Positions 44,009-53,633 of a DNA stretch of 64,000 bases are shown piece after piece. Numbering within the stretch: position 1 is the first letter of the stretch; every line of letters starts with the position of its first letter. The stretch is taken from assembly GCF_014655295.1 (NCBI RefSeq), contig NZ_BNBI01000002.1, forward strand, positions 310,001 to 374,000, read 5' to 3'. A model generated the notes under the pieces. The model saw nothing but the letters and a program-made list of their open reading frames with translations. It was not told the origin of the DNA and did no database searches. Source of the stretch: Streptomyces fumanus. Lineage in GTDB: Bacteria > Actinomycetota > Actinomycetes > Streptomycetales > Streptomycetaceae. The position numbers were made by a program, and so were the translations under genes.

Positions 44009-44505
44009 GATTCCTCGTGTACGACCGGCTCCTCGGGTTCGGCGACGACTACTGGATCGAGGACGACCAGGGCGCCAAGGTGTTCCTCGTCGACGGCAAG
44101 GCGCTGCGGCTGCGGGACACCTGGGAGCTGAAGGACACCCAGGGGCGGGTCCTGATCGGCATCCACCAGAAGATGTTCGCGCTGCGCGACACCATGGTGA
44201 TCGAGCGGGCCGGCGAGCCCCTGGCCACCGTCCGGCGCAAGCGGCTCTCCCTGCTGCGCAACCACTACCGGGTCGACCTCGCCGACGGCAACGAGCTGGA
44301 CATCAGCGGCAAGATCCTCGACCGGGAGTTCGCCATCGAGTTCGACGGCGAGCTGCTGGCCGTGGTCTCCCGGCGGTGGCTGACCGTCCGGGACACCTAC
44401 GGCCTGGACGTCGTACGGGACGACGCGGACCCGGCGCTGCTGCTGGCGCTGACGGTGTGCGTGATCCACCTGGCGGAGAAGGAGCGGGAGGGGGAGGAGG
44501 AGTAG
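44005..44505 (+). CDS. LURP-one-related / scramblase-like protein
   Basis: 166-aa beta-barrel protein of the LURP1/tubby-like type, with repeated strand patterns 'YWIEDDQGAKVFLVDGKAL', 'RDTWELKDTQGRVLIGIHQK', 'TMVIERAGEPLATVRRK' and a final hydrophobic helix 'ALLLALTVCVIHLAEKE'. Family members may bind phosphoinositide-like lipids; the role in bacteria is unknown. The ATG overlaps the stop of the GlxA-type gene, so they were evolved as a coupled pair. Confidence 0.88.
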   Translation: MRFLVYDRLLGFGDDYWIEDDQGAKVFLVDGKALRLRDTWELKDTQGRVLIGIHQKMFALRDTMVIERAGEPLATVRRKRLSLLRNHYRVDLADGNELDISGKILDREFAIEFDGELLAVVSRRWLTVRDTYGLDVVRDDADPALLLALTVCVIHLAEKEREGEEE

Positions 44506-44570
44506 GAGGGGTAGGGGTAGGGGCCGCACGGCCTACGCCTTGCGGGGCCCGCGGAGGCCGTACGGACGCC

Positions 44571-44590
44571 CTACGGCCGCCTACGGCCGC
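44571..44590. repeat. 10-bp duplication spanning the amidase stop codon
   Basis: CTACGGCCGC occurs twice in tandem (44571-44580, 44581-44590). The second copy holds the true stop (CTA on plus = TAG) of the minus-strand amidase, the first a duplicate stop just downstream. Confidence 0.75.
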
Positions 44591-45384
44591 GGGGTCCGCG
44601 GCGCCGGCAGGCCCAGGACCCGGTCCTTCAGGGCCGGGAAGCGGTCCCGGGTGGCCGCGACCGTCGCCGGGTCGAACTCGACCGTCAGGACCTCCTCGTC
44701 CGCGCCGGCCTCCGCGAGCACCTCGCCCCAGGGATCGACCACGATCGAGTGACCGGCCTGCGGAACTCCCGCGTGCGTCCCGGCCGTTCCACACGCGAGG
44801 ACGAACGCCTGGTTCTCCACCGCCCGTGCCTGTGCCAGGAGCGTCCAGTGGGACCGGCGGCGCTCCGGCCAGCCCGCCGGGATCACGAGGGTCTCGGCGC
44901 CGGCGTCGACGAGACCGCGGAAGAGTTCGGGGAAACGGAGGTCGTAGCAGGTCGCCACACCGAGGGTGGTGCCGGGCAGCGGCACGGTCACCAGGTCGGT
45001 CCCGGCGCCCATCAGCACGGCCTCGCCCTGGTCGAAGCCGAACCGGTGGATCTTGCGGTAGGCGGCGGCCAGGTCGCCGGAGGGGGAGAGGACGAGGGAG
45101 GTGTTGAAGAGGGTGCCGTCCTCGGCGCGCTCGGGGATCGAGCCCGCGTGCAGCCACACGCCCGCGTCGCTCGCCGCCTTCGCCATGGCCTCGTACGTCG
45201 GCCCGTGCAGCGGCTCCGCCCCGGCGTCGAACGCCCCGAAGGCGAACGCGCCGGTGGTCCACAGCTCCGGCAGCACCACCAGGTCGGCGCCCGCCTGCGC
45301 GATCACCAGGGACGCCGCCCTGCGACGGCGTTCTTCGGCTGTTTCGTCCTCGTTCACGGCGATTTGGATCAAAGCGGCGCGCAC
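44581..45384 (-). CDS. Nitrilase-superfamily amidase (carbon-nitrogen hydrolase)
   Basis: 267 aa. The Glu-Lys-Cys triad is visible as E40 (VVLPELW), K110 (YRKIHRFGF) and C145 (GVATCYDLRFPE). The sequence resembles omega-amidase/Nit2-like enzymes that hydrolyse alpha-ketoglutaramate or related amides; exact substrate not assignable. The start is GTG 45384. It is divergent from the maleylpyruvate-isomerase-like gene, sharing a 229-bp promoter region. Confidence 0.92.
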   Translation of the reverse strand: MRAALIQIAVNEDETAEERRRRAASLVIAQAGADLVVLPELWTTGAFAFGAFDAGAEPLHGPTYEAMAKAASDAGVWLHAGSIPERAEDGTLFNTSLVLSPSGDLAAAYRKIHRFGFDQGEAVLMGAGTDLVTVPLPGTTLGVATCYDLRFPELFRGLVDAGAETLVIPAGWPERRRSHWTLLAQARAVENQAFVLACGTAGTHAGVPQAGHSIVVDPWGEVLAEAGADEEVLTVEFDPATVAATRDRFPALKDRVLGLPAPRTPRP

Positions 45385-45613
45385 ACTACCACCGTCCTGG
45401 CATTCGAGTCGTCAACACGGGCCTACGATCGTCACACGAAAGCACTGCCGGGGTGCCGCACAGCAGCGTAACTTTGTGGGCCACCCCGTTTCGAGCGCAG
45501 CCGAGGGATGGGGGAGTTCGAGACGCCCGCCGAACCGCCGCCGATCGCAGCCACCTCCCACTGGCAACGCCGCCACAACCGCCCGTGTACCGACCGCCGA
45601 GGGGTCCCGTTCC

Positions 45614-46438
45614 GTGAGTCTGCATCCCACCCTCCAGCCCTACGCCGACGCCTGGACTCACTCCATCGAGGCGATATCCGAGCTGGTCCAGCCGCTTGTG
45701 GAGGCAGAGTGGAACCGCCGGACGCCGTGCCCGGGATGGTCGGTGCGGGACATCGTCTCGCACGTCATCGGCCTCGACTCGGAGATGCTCGGCGACCCCC
45801 GGCCCATCCACACCCTCCCGCGCGACCTGTTCCACGTCACCAACGACCACCAGCGCTACATGGAGATGCAGGTCGACGTCCGCCGCCACCACACGGCGCC
45901 CGAGATGACCGCCGAGCTGGAGTACATGATCATCCGGCGCAACCGGCAACTGCGCAACGACTCCCGTGACCCCGGCACCAAGGTCCGCGGCCCGCTCGGC
46001 ACCGAGCTGACCCTGGAGGAGTCCATGCGCCGGCACGCCTTCGACGTGTGGGTGCACGAGCAGGACCTGCGCACCGCCCTCGGCCACCCCGGCAACCTGG
46101 ACTCCCCCGGCGCCTACGTCGCCCGTGACGTGCTGCTCGCCGAGCTGCCGCGCATCGTCGCCGACAAGGCGGACGCGCCCCGCAGCTCGGCCATCGTCTT
46201 CGACGTGCACGGCCCGGTCGAGTTCCTGCGCACCATCCGCGTCGACATCCAGGGCCGCGGCACCCTGGAGACGGCCCCGGCGCTCGGCCCGGCCGCCACC
46301 CTCACCCTGGACTGGGAGACGTACGTCCGGCTGGCCTGCGGCCGGGTGACGCCGGAGGCGGTCTCCGACCGGGTCAAGGCGGAGGGCGACCCGGACCTGG
46401 CGGCGGCGATCCTGCGGCACTTCACGGTGACGCCCTAG
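45614..46438 (+). CDS. Maleylpyruvate isomerase family mycothiol-dependent enzyme
   Basis: 274 aa from GTG 45614, nine bases after GAGGGG. The N-terminal DinB/MDMPI helical bundle (about 8-165) has 'NRRTPCPGWSVRDIVSHVIGLD', which supplies His and the metal site, and 'RRHAFDVWVHEQDLR' with the conserved Asp/His. A C-terminal SCP2-like domain (about 190-272, 'RGTLETAPALGPAATLTLDWETYVRLA') follows. Such enzymes use mycothiol, the actinobacterial thiol. The substrate is unknown. Confidence 0.9.
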   Translation: MSLHPTLQPYADAWTHSIEAISELVQPLVEAEWNRRTPCPGWSVRDIVSHVIGLDSEMLGDPRPIHTLPRDLFHVTNDHQRYMEMQVDVRRHHTAPEMTAELEYMIIRRNRQLRNDSRDPGTKVRGPLGTELTLEESMRRHAFDVWVHEQDLRTALGHPGNLDSPGAYVARDVLLAELPRIVADKADAPRSSAIVFDVHGPVEFLRTIRVDIQGRGTLETAPALGPAATLTLDWETYVRLACGRVTPEAVSDRVKAEGDPDLAAAILRHFTVTP

Positions 46439-46566
46439 CCGCGGGCGGGGCGGTGCCTCCCGTGCCTCCCGTGCCTCCCCCAGTGCCGTGAGAGCGGCCT
46501 GGGGGCGCGCCCGTGCCCGGCCGCGCCGGACCGCCCGGCCTCCGCGCCGACCCGGGGCCGGGCCGT

Positions 46567-47865
46567 CTACACCGGCACGTGCACCGTCTCCACCCGGCTC
46601 GCGACCAGCCGCTCGCGCTCCCGGCGGGCCGCCCGCCGCCGCAGCCTCAGGATCTGGCTGATCCCCACCGCCTGGAGCACGAACACGGAGGAGAACGCCA
46701 CGGCGTAGTCGTCCCCGGTCGCGTCCAGCAGCACCCCGACCGCCAGCAGCGTGGTCATGGACGCCACGAACCCGCCCATGTTGGTGATCCCGGACGCCGT
46801 GCCCTGCCGCTCCGGCGGATTGGCCGGCCGCGAGAAGTCGAACCCGATCATCGACGCCGGCCCGCACGCCCCCAGCACCGCGCAGAGCACGATCAGCAGC
46901 CACATCGGCGCGTGCTCGCCGGGGTACGCCAGCGTCGCCGCCCACAGCAGCGCCGACGCCGCCACCGTCCCGAGCGCCAGCGGCAGCCGCGCCCCGTGGT
47001 GCCGGGCGACCACCTGGCCGTACACCAGGCCGACCAGCATGTTGGAGAGCACCACCAGGGTGAGCAGGTCACCGGCGGTGGCGCGGGACAGCCCCTGCGC
47101 CTCGACCAGGAACGGCAGGCCCCACAGCAGCAGGAAGACCATCGCCGGGAACTGGGTGGTGAAGTGCACCCACATCCCCAGCCGCGTCCCCGGCTCCCGC
47201 CAGGACGCGGCGATCTGCCGCCGTACGTAGGCCGCGCCCTGGTGCCGCGGCGCCGGCGGCGCGTGCCCCTCGGGGTGGTCCTTCAGGAAGAGCAGCAGCA
47301 GGACGAGGACGACCACCCCGGCGAGCGCGCTGCCCGCGAACGCCGCCGTCCAGCCGATGCCGTGCAGCAGCCGGGCGATGACCAGGGTGGAGACCAGGTT
47401 GCCGGCCATGCCGGCCAGCCCGGCCAACTGCGCGACCAGCGGCCCGCGCCGGGCCGGGAACCAGCGGGTGCCCAGCCGCAGCACGCTGATGAAGGTCATC
47501 GCGTCGCCGCAGCCCAGCAGCGCCCGGGAGAGGAGCGCCGTGCCGTACGAGGGGGAGAACGCGAAGCCGAGCTGGCCCAGGGTGAACAGCACCACGCCGA
47601 TGCCCAGCACCTTCTTGGTGCCGAGCCGGTCGACGAGCAGGCCGACGGGTATCTGCATCCCCGCGTAGACCAGCAACTGCAGGATGGAGAAGGTCGACAG
47701 CGCGGAGGCGCCCACGTGGAAGCGGTCGGCGGCGTCCAGGCCGGCGACGCCGAGGGAGGTACGGAAGATGACGGCGACGAAGTAGACGGCGACGCCGATG
47801 CCCCAGACGGCGACGGCGCGCCGGCCGCCCGGGGGATCGCCGGGCAGGCCGACGGGGGCGCTCAT
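46567..47865 (-). CDS. Major facilitator superfamily transporter
   Basis: 432 aa with twelve predicted helices. MFS signatures include 'GLLVDRLGTKKVLGIG' between helices 2 and 3 (G-x-x-x-D-R-x-G-x-K/R) and 'GCGDAMTFISVLRLGTRWFP'. It resembles sugar-acid/phthalate-type permeases (ACS/NNP-like). The start ATG overlaps the GntR stop (ATGA, 47862-47865), so the two form an operon and the regulator probably controls this uptake system. Confidence 0.92.
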   Translation of the reverse strand: MSAPVGLPGDPPGGRRAVAVWGIGVAVYFVAVIFRTSLGVAGLDAADRFHVGASALSTFSILQLLVYAGMQIPVGLLVDRLGTKKVLGIGVVLFTLGQLGFAFSPSYGTALLSRALLGCGDAMTFISVLRLGTRWFPARRGPLVAQLAGLAGMAGNLVSTLVIARLLHGIGWTAAFAGSALAGVVVLVLLLLFLKDHPEGHAPPAPRHQGAAYVRRQIAASWREPGTRLGMWVHFTTQFPAMVFLLLWGLPFLVEAQGLSRATAGDLLTLVVLSNMLVGLVYGQVVARHHGARLPLALGTVAASALLWAATLAYPGEHAPMWLLIVLCAVLGACGPASMIGFDFSRPANPPERQGTASGITNMGGFVASMTTLLAVGVLLDATGDDYAVAFSSVFVLQAVGISQILRLRRRAARRERERLVASRVETVHVPV

Positions 47866-48512
47866 CGGACCTCCCCCCGGGCCAGGTGCGAGAACCAGCC
47901 GACGTGCCGGCGGACGACGGCGACGGCGGCCTCCGCGTCCCCGGCGCGCAGCGCGTCGAGGATCTCCCCGTGCTCGGCGAGGGTCTTGGCGATCCGGTCG
48001 GGGTGGGAGTGCATCACGGCGACGCCCATGCGCAACTGCCGGTCGCGGAGCTGGTCGTAGAGCCGGGAGAGGATCTCGTTGCCGCCGCTGCGGACGATCT
48101 CGGCGTGGAAGCAGCGGTCGGTGACGGCGGCGGCCGCGAAGTCGCCGGCGGCGGCCTGCTCCCGCTGCCGGGCCAGCAGCCCCGTCAGCCGTTCGATCAG
48201 TCCGGGCGGGGCGGGTACGGCCTTGCGGGCGGCGTGCTCCTCGACCAGCAGCCGGGTCTCCACCACGTCCGCGATCTCCTGCGCGGAGACCGGCAGCACC
48301 AGGGCGCCCTTCTTCGGGTAGAGCCGGATCAGGCCCTCCACCTCCAGCCTCAGCAGCGCCTCGCGCACCGGTGTGCGGGAGACGCCCACGGCCTCGGCGA
48401 GTTCGCCCTCCGTGAGCAGGGTGCCGCCTTCGTAGCGGCGCTCCAGGACGCCTTGTTTGACGTGGGTGTAGACGCGGTCGGCGGCGGGTGGTTGCTTCAC
48501 GGCCAGGCTCAT
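47862..48512 (-). CDS. GntR/FadR-type (FCD domain) transcriptional regulator
   Basis: 216 aa from ATG 48512; an ATG at 48542 would add ten atypical residues. The winged HTH (about 10-75, 'TEGELAEAVGVSRTPVREALLRLEVEGLI') is followed by an FCD effector domain (about 85-210) with metal-binding positions in 'DRCFHAEI', 'VMHSHPDR' and 'EHGEILDALRAGD'. It likely represses the coupled MFS gene in response to a carboxylate. A candidate operator, GGATAGATACAACAG, is at 48520-48534 next to the start. Confidence 0.92.
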   Translation of the reverse strand: MSLAVKQPPAADRVYTHVKQGVLERRYEGGTLLTEGELAEAVGVSRTPVREALLRLEVEGLIRLYPKKGALVLPVSAQEIADVVETRLLVEEHAARKAVPAPPGLIERLTGLLARQREQAAAGDFAAAAVTDRCFHAEIVRSGGNEILSRLYDQLRDRQLRMGVAVMHSHPDRIAKTLAEHGEILDALRAGDAEAAVAVVRRHVGWFSHLARGEVR

Positions 48513-48694
48513 GACCACAGGATAGATACAACAGGGACGCATGAGGTGCCCCGTCCACGATGCGGACCGCCACGTAAAGCTTCGTCCGCCTCAGTACAAC
48601 CATCCGTCCCCTTGACGAGTCGCACTGACGCGGCCCCATGCTGTCCAGAGCTCAACTGGGCCGTACCGCAGGGGCATTCGACACAATCGGGGTA

Positions 48695-49600
48695 ATGAAC
48701 TTGAACATCGGCATTCAGGGCGTCCGCGTCCGCAGGGCCACCGCCGTCGCCATGACCACCGGTGCCGTGCTGGCGACCGGTGCCCTCTCGACGGCGCCCG
48801 CGCAGGCCGCCAGCGCGCCCAGCATCGTGGCCAAGGGCGGCTACGTGATGAACAACGCGAACGGCAAGTCGCTCTTCACCAAGGCGGCGGACACCCGGCG
48901 TTCCACCGGCTCCACCACCAAGATCATGACGGCGAAGGTGGTGCTCTCGCAGTCGAATCTGAACCTGAACAGCAAGGTGACGATCCAGAAGGCGTACAGC
49001 GACTACATCGTCTCCAAGAACGCCTCGTCCGCCCGGCTGATCGTGGGCGACAAGGTCACCGTCAAGCAGTTGCTGTACGCGCTGATGCTGCCGTCCGGCT
49101 GCGACGCCGCGTACGCGCTCGCCGACAAGTTCGGCAAGGGCTCGACGCGGTCGGCGCGGGTGAAGTCGTTCATCGGCAAGATGAACGCCGCCGCCAAGAG
49201 CCTGAAGCTGAAGAACACCCACTTCGACTCGTTCGACGGGATCGGCAACGGCAGCAACTACTCCACGCCGCGCGACCTGACGAAGATCGCCAGCAGCGCG
49301 ATGAAGAACTCCACGTTCCGCTCGATCGTCAAGACCAAGAAGTACACGGCCAAGACGGTCACCAAGAGCGGCGGCACCCGCACCATGGCGCCCTGGACCA
49401 ACACCAACACGCTGCTCGGCAGCTACAGCGGCACCATCGGCGTGAAGACGGGCTCCGGCCCGGAGGCCAAGTACTGCCTGGTCTTCGCCGCCACCCGGAA
49501 CGGCAAGACGGTCATCGGCACCGTGCTCGCCTCCTCGTCGTCCACGCAGCGCAGCACGGACGCGAAGAAGCTGATGAACTACGGCTTCGGCAAGATCTGA
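48695..49600 (+). CDS. D-alanyl-D-alanine peptidase/transpeptidase, Streptomyces K15 type
   Basis: 301 aa from ATG 48695. A signal peptide (cleavage after AQA, near 38) releases a low-molecular-mass penicillin-binding protein with active-site S73-T-T-K76, second motif S134-G-C136 and K251-T-G. The SGC motif instead of SxN is the hallmark of the Streptomyces K15 DD-transpeptidase. It trims or cross-links peptidoglycan stem peptides outside the membrane. TTGACG near 48612 and CATGCT near 48636 are possible promoter elements. It is divergent from the GntR gene. Confidence 0.93.
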   Translation: MNLNIGIQGVRVRRATAVAMTTGAVLATGALSTAPAQAASAPSIVAKGGYVMNNANGKSLFTKAADTRRSTGSTTKIMTAKVVLSQSNLNLNSKVTIQKAYSDYIVSKNASSARLIVGDKVTVKQLLYALMLPSGCDAAYALADKFGKGSTRSARVKSFIGKMNAAAKSLKLKNTHFDSFDGIGNGSNYSTPRDLTKIASSAMKNSTFRSIVKTKKYTAKTVTKSGGTRTMAPWTNTNTLLGSYSGTIGVKTGSGPEAKYCLVFAATRNGKTVIGTVLASSSSTQRSTDAKKLMNYGFGKI

Positions 49601-49740
49601 CGCACGGTACGACGCACGGCACGACGACGGTACGCGGCGCGACGCGACGCTCGGTTCGATACGCGGGTCGCAACGTGATCCGGTACGCGGTACCGCGCGC
49701 GGCACGGCGCGCGCGGTCCGGCGGCTCGCGCTCGTGCGCT

Positions 49741-49774
49741 GAGGCGGTCCACCCCGGCCGGGGTGGACCGCCTC
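49741..49774. terminator. 34-bp perfect palindrome between DD-peptidase and bkdC
   Basis: GAGGCGGTCCACCCCGG (49741-49757) is followed at once by its reverse complement (49758-49774). It ends six bases before the bkdC stop and serves the convergent genes. The preceding 140 bp (49601-49740) are rich in short ACGACGC/GGTACG words with no gene. Confidence 0.85.
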
Positions 49775-49780
49775 CGTCGT

Positions 49781-51241
49781 TCACGCCCAGGTGATGAGCC
49801 GCTTGGGCTGCTCCAGGATCGCCGCGACATCGGCGAGCACCTTCGAGCCCAGCTCCCCGTCGACCAGCCGGTGGTCGAAGCTCAGCGCCAGGGTGGTGAC
49901 CTGACGGGGCTTCACCTTGCCCTTGTGCACCCACGGCTGGGGCTTGATCGCGCCGACCGCGAGGATCGCGGACTCGCCGGGGTTGAGGATCGGCGTGCCG
50001 GTGTCGACGCCGAAGACGCCTACGTTGGTGATGGTCACCGTGCCGCCCTGCATCGCCGCCGGGGAGGTACGGCCCTCCCGCGCGGTGGACACCAGCTCGC
50101 CGAGCGCCTCGGCCAGCTCCGGCAGCGTCTTGGCGTGCGCGTCCTTGATGTTGGGCACCAGCAGGCCCCGGGGGGTGGCGGCGGCGATGCCCAGGTTGAC
50201 GTAGTGCTTGACCACGATCTCCTGGGCGGCCTCGTCCCAGGAGGCGTTGATCTCCGGGTGCCGGCGGATCGCCACCAGCAGGGCCTTGGCGATCAGCAGC
50301 AGCGGGTTGACCCGCAGGCCCGCGAACTCCTTGTCCTGCCGCAGCTCCTCGACCAGCTTCATGGTGCGGGTCACGTCGACCGTCACGAACTCTGTGACGT
50401 GCGGCGCGGTGAACGCCGAGGAGACCATCGCCGCGGCCGTCGCCTTGCGGACGCCCTTGACCGGGATCCGGGTCTCCCGGGCGGTGTCGTACGACACCGG
50501 CGCGGGCGCGGACACCGGGCGGGCCGGGGCCCCGGCCGCCGGCTCGGCCGCGGGCCCGGTCACCGGCTCGGTCACCGGCTCCGCGGTCCGCTGCCGGGGC
50601 GCGGCGGCGGCGTGCACGTCCTCGCGGGTGACGATCCCGTCCGGGCCGGTCGGGGTGACCGTGGCCAGGTCGACGCCCAGGTCCTTGGCGAGCTTGCGCA
50701 CCGGCGGCTTGGCCAGCGGGCGCTCCCGGGTGGCCGGGGCGGGCCCGTGCCCGTTCAGCTCGGACTGGACCGCGGCGGCGGCCTGCTGCGCGGCGGCGGC
50801 CTCGGGGGTCTTGCGGGGGCGGCGGCGGGTGGAGGAGGTCGCCACCCCGTAACCGACCAGCACCGGCTGGCGGCCCGCCGGCTTGGCCTCCTCGTCGGCC
50901 CCGGAACCGGATCCGGCCCCGTCCTGGGGCGCGGCCTCGGCGGGAGCCTCCGGTGCGGCGGGGGCCTCGGGGGCGGTGCCGCCCCCCACGTCCACCGTGA
51001 TGATGGGCGTGCCCACGTCGACCGTGGTGCCCTCGGGGAAGCGCAGCTCGCGGACCACGCCGTCGTAGGGGATGGGCAGTTCGACGGCGGCCTTCGCCGT
51101 CTCGACCTCGCACACCACCTGGCCGTCGGCGACCCGGTCACCGACCTGCACGTACCACTTGAGGATCTCCGCCTCGGTGAGTCCCTCGCCCACGTCGGGC
51201 ATCTTGAACTCGCGTACGGACCCTTCCGTCATCGTCGTCAC
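49781..51241 (-). CDS. bkdC: Branched-chain alpha-keto acid dehydrogenase E2 (dihydrolipoyl acyltransferase)
   Basis: 486 aa from GTG 51241, close behind GGAGAGGG; ATG 51232 is an alternative. It has one lipoyl domain (about 8-85, lipoyl-Lys in 'EVETAKAAVEL'), an Ala/Pro linker, an E3/E1-binding domain (about 190-225, 'PVRKLAKDLGVDLATV') and the catalytic core (about 265-485) with 'SFDHRLVDG' (His and Asp of HxxxDG). It transfers branched acyl groups to CoA, supplying starters for branched fatty acids. Last gene of bkdABC. Confidence 0.95.
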   Translation of the reverse strand: MTTMTEGSVREFKMPDVGEGLTEAEILKWYVQVGDRVADGQVVCEVETAKAAVELPIPYDGVVRELRFPEGTTVDVGTPIITVDVGGGTAPEAPAAPEAPAEAAPQDGAGSGSGADEEAKPAGRQPVLVGYGVATSSTRRRPRKTPEAAAAQQAAAAVQSELNGHGPAPATRERPLAKPPVRKLAKDLGVDLATVTPTGPDGIVTREDVHAAAAPRQRTAEPVTEPVTGPAAEPAAGAPARPVSAPAPVSYDTARETRIPVKGVRKATAAAMVSSAFTAPHVTEFVTVDVTRTMKLVEELRQDKEFAGLRVNPLLLIAKALLVAIRRHPEINASWDEAAQEIVVKHYVNLGIAAATPRGLLVPNIKDAHAKTLPELAEALGELVSTAREGRTSPAAMQGGTVTITNVGVFGVDTGTPILNPGESAILAVGAIKPQPWVHKGKVKPRQVTTLALSFDHRLVDGELGSKVLADVAAILEQPKRLITWA

Positions 51242-51251
51242 GGCCCTCTCC

Positions 51252-52229
51252 TCAGTACGCCAGCGAGCGGTCGACGGCATCCAGCACCCGGTCCAGGTCG
51301 GGCAGGTACTCCTCCTCCAGGCGGGCCGGCGGGTACGGGGCGTGGTAGCCGCCGACCCGGAGCACCGGGGCCTCCAGGTGGTAGAAGCTGCGCTCGGTGA
51401 TCCGCGCGGCGATCTCCGCGCCCGAGCCGAAGAAGACCGGCGCCTCGTGCACCACGACCAGGCGGCGGGTCTTCTCCACCGACGCCTGAAGGGTGTCGAA
51501 GTCGATCGGCGAGATCGACCGCAGGTCCACGATCTCCAGGGACCGGCCCTCCTCGGCGGCCGCGTCCGCGACCTCCCGGCAGAGCTTCACCATCGGGCCG
51601 TACGCGGCCAGGGTGAGGTCGGTGCCCTCGCGCACCACGCGCGCGGCGTGCAGCGGGCCGGGAATCGCCTCGGGGTCGACCTCGCCCTTGTCCCAGTACC
51701 GCCGCTTGGGCTCGAAGAAGATCACCGGGTCGTCGCTCTGGATGGCCTGCTGCATCATCCAGTACGCGTCGGAGGCGTCCGAGGGGCTGACCACCTTCAG
51801 GCCGGCCACGTGCGCGAACAAAGCCTCGGGGGACTCGGAGTGGTGCTCCACCGCGCCGATGCCGCCGCCGTAGGGGATGCGCACGACGACGGGCATCTTG
51901 ACCTTGCCGAGCGCGCGGGCGTGCATCTTCGCCAACTGCGTGACGATCTGGTCGTAGGCCGGGAAGACGAAGCCGTCGAACTGGATCTCCACCACCGGGC
52001 GGTAGCCGCGCAGGGCGAGGCCGATCGCCGTGCCGACGATGCCGGACTCGGCGAGCGGGGTGTCGATGACGCGGTTCTCCCCGAAGTCCTTCTGGAGGCC
52101 GTCGGTGACGCGGAAGACGCCGCCGAGCTTGCCGACGTCCTCGCCCATGACCAGGACCTTGGGGTCGGTCTCCAGGGCGTGCCGCAGCGACTCGTTGATC
52201 GCCTTGGCCAGAGCCATCTTCTCCGCCAT
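51252..52229 (-). CDS. bkdB: Branched-chain alpha-keto acid dehydrogenase E1 beta
   Basis: 325-aa beta subunit of the thiamine-diphosphate E1 enzyme. Typical features are 'VLVMGEDVGKLGGVFRVTDG', 'RVIDTPLAESGIVGTAIG', 'PYGGGIGAVEHHSESPEALF' (containing the active-site His pair) and 'VVVHEAPVFFG'. It pairs with BkdA to decarboxylate keto acids of Val, Leu and Ile. The ATG lies one base after the bkdA stop, giving tight coupling, and the gene ends 10 bp before bkdC. Confidence 0.96.
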   Translation of the reverse strand: MAEKMALAKAINESLRHALETDPKVLVMGEDVGKLGGVFRVTDGLQKDFGENRVIDTPLAESGIVGTAIGLALRGYRPVVEIQFDGFVFPAYDQIVTQLAKMHARALGKVKMPVVVRIPYGGGIGAVEHHSESPEALFAHVAGLKVVSPSDASDAYWMMQQAIQSDDPVIFFEPKRRYWDKGEVDPEAIPGPLHAARVVREGTDLTLAAYGPMVKLCREVADAAAEEGRSLEIVDLRSISPIDFDTLQASVEKTRRLVVVHEAPVFFGSGAEIAARITERSFYHLEAPVLRVGGYHAPYPPARLEEEYLPDLDRVLDAVDRSLAY

Positions 52230-52230
52230 C

Positions 52231-53442
52231 TCACTGACCCCCTTCAGCGTCCGCGAACGACGCCTGGTAGGCGGCGAACCGGGCCCGCTCCTCGTCGACG
52301 AGCGCGTGCCCGTCCGCGTACGCGTGCTCGAAGAGAGCGAACCGGTCGGGGTCCGGCATGGCCCGGACCGCTTCGCGCACTCGTCTGCCCAACGCCTCGC
52401 TCTCGGCCTCCAGTTCCCCGAAGAATCCCTCGTCCGCGTGGTTTGCGGCCTCCAGGTGGCGGCGCAGCCGCAGGATCGGGTCCTTCGCCTCCCAGGCGAT
52501 CCGCTCGTCGTCGTGGCGGTAGCGGGAGGGGTCGTCGGAGGTGGTGTGGGCGCCCATGCGGTAGGTGAACGCCTCGATCAGCGCGGGGCCCTCGCCGCGG
52601 CGGGCCCGGTCCAGGGCCCAGCGGGTGACGGCGAGGGAGGCCAGCACGTCGTTGCCGTCGACCCGGACGCCGGGGAAGCCGAAGCCCTGGGCGCGCTGGT
52701 AGAGCGGCACCCGGGTCTGCTTCTCGTTGGACTCCGAGATCGCCCACTGGTTGTTCTGGCAGAAGAACACCACGGGCGCGTTGTAGACCGCGGCGAAGTT
52801 GAACGCCTCGTTGACGTCGCCCTGGCTGGAGGCGCCGTCGCCGAAGTAGGCGATCACGGCCGAGTCGGCGCCGTCCATGGTGATGCCCATGGCGTAGCCG
52901 GTGGCGTGCAGGGCCTGCGAGCCGATGACGATCGTGTAGAGATGGAAGTTGTTGCCGTTCGGGTCCCAGCCACCGTTGTTGACGCCGCGGAACATGCCGA
53001 GCAGGTTGGTCGGGTCGACCCCGCGGCACCAGGCGACGCCGTGCTCGCGGTAGGTGGGGAAGACGTAGTCGTCCTCGCGGGTGGCCCGGCCGGAGCCGAT
53101 CTGGGCGGCCTCCTGGCCGAGCAGCGAGGCCCACAGGCCCAGCTCGCCCTGGCGCTGGAGCGACGTGGCCTCGGCGTCGAAGCGCCGGGTGAGCACCATG
53201 TCGCGGTACAGGCCGCGCAGGTCCTCGGGGGTGATGCCGGCGACGTACGGGTCGTACTCGGGGTTTGCGACGCGCTCGCCCTCGGGCGTCAGCAACTGCA
53301 CGAGCTGCGGGTCGGTGCTCTTCTTGGCGGCGCGGGTGGTGCGTTTGGTGCCGGTGGTGCCGGTCGCCTTGGTACCGGTGCCCCCGGTTTTGCCTCCGGC
53401 GCTGCGTCGCGGCTTGTGCGCGGCAGTGCTCTCCACGGTCAC
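52231..53442 (-). CDS. bkdA: Branched-chain alpha-keto acid dehydrogenase E1 alpha
   Basis: 403 aa from GTG 53442, preceded by GGAGGAGCACAC. After an unusual Lys/Thr-rich leader (about 5-42, 'KATGTTGTKRTTRAAKKS') the E1 alpha fold has the thiamine-diphosphate motif 'YFGDGASSQGDVNEAFNFA' through 'CQNNQWAIS' and the phosphorylation-loop equivalent 'YRMGAHTTSDDPSRYR'. First gene of bkdABC. A 9-bp palindrome in the 324-bp divergent region is a likely control site. Confidence 0.96.
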   Translation of the reverse strand: MTVESTAAHKPRRSAGGKTGGTGTKATGTTGTKRTTRAAKKSTDPQLVQLLTPEGERVANPEYDPYVAGITPEDLRGLYRDMVLTRRFDAEATSLQRQGELGLWASLLGQEAAQIGSGRATREDDYVFPTYREHGVAWCRGVDPTNLLGMFRGVNNGGWDPNGNNFHLYTIVIGSQALHATGYAMGITMDGADSAVIAYFGDGASSQGDVNEAFNFAAVYNAPVVFFCQNNQWAISESNEKQTRVPLYQRAQGFGFPGVRVDGNDVLASLAVTRWALDRARRGEGPALIEAFTYRMGAHTTSDDPSRYRHDDERIAWEAKDPILRLRRHLEAANHADEGFFGELEAESEALGRRVREAVRAMPDPDRFALFEHAYADGHALVDEERARFAAYQASFADAEGGQ

Positions 53443-53633
53443 GTGTGCTCCTCCGTCGGTCCGGCCCCCGGGTTCGCCGGGAGCCAGTGCGGCTCACCTG
53501 CTGCCCGCCGGGGTGCACGGGGTGGGTGCGTCCCGACCGGGAGACAGGCGTGACAGGCGCCCCGGCGAGCGTCCTGCAAAAAGCACGTTACCCAGTGCTC
53601 CACATTTCTGTGAAACCCCTCCTGACCTGCGTT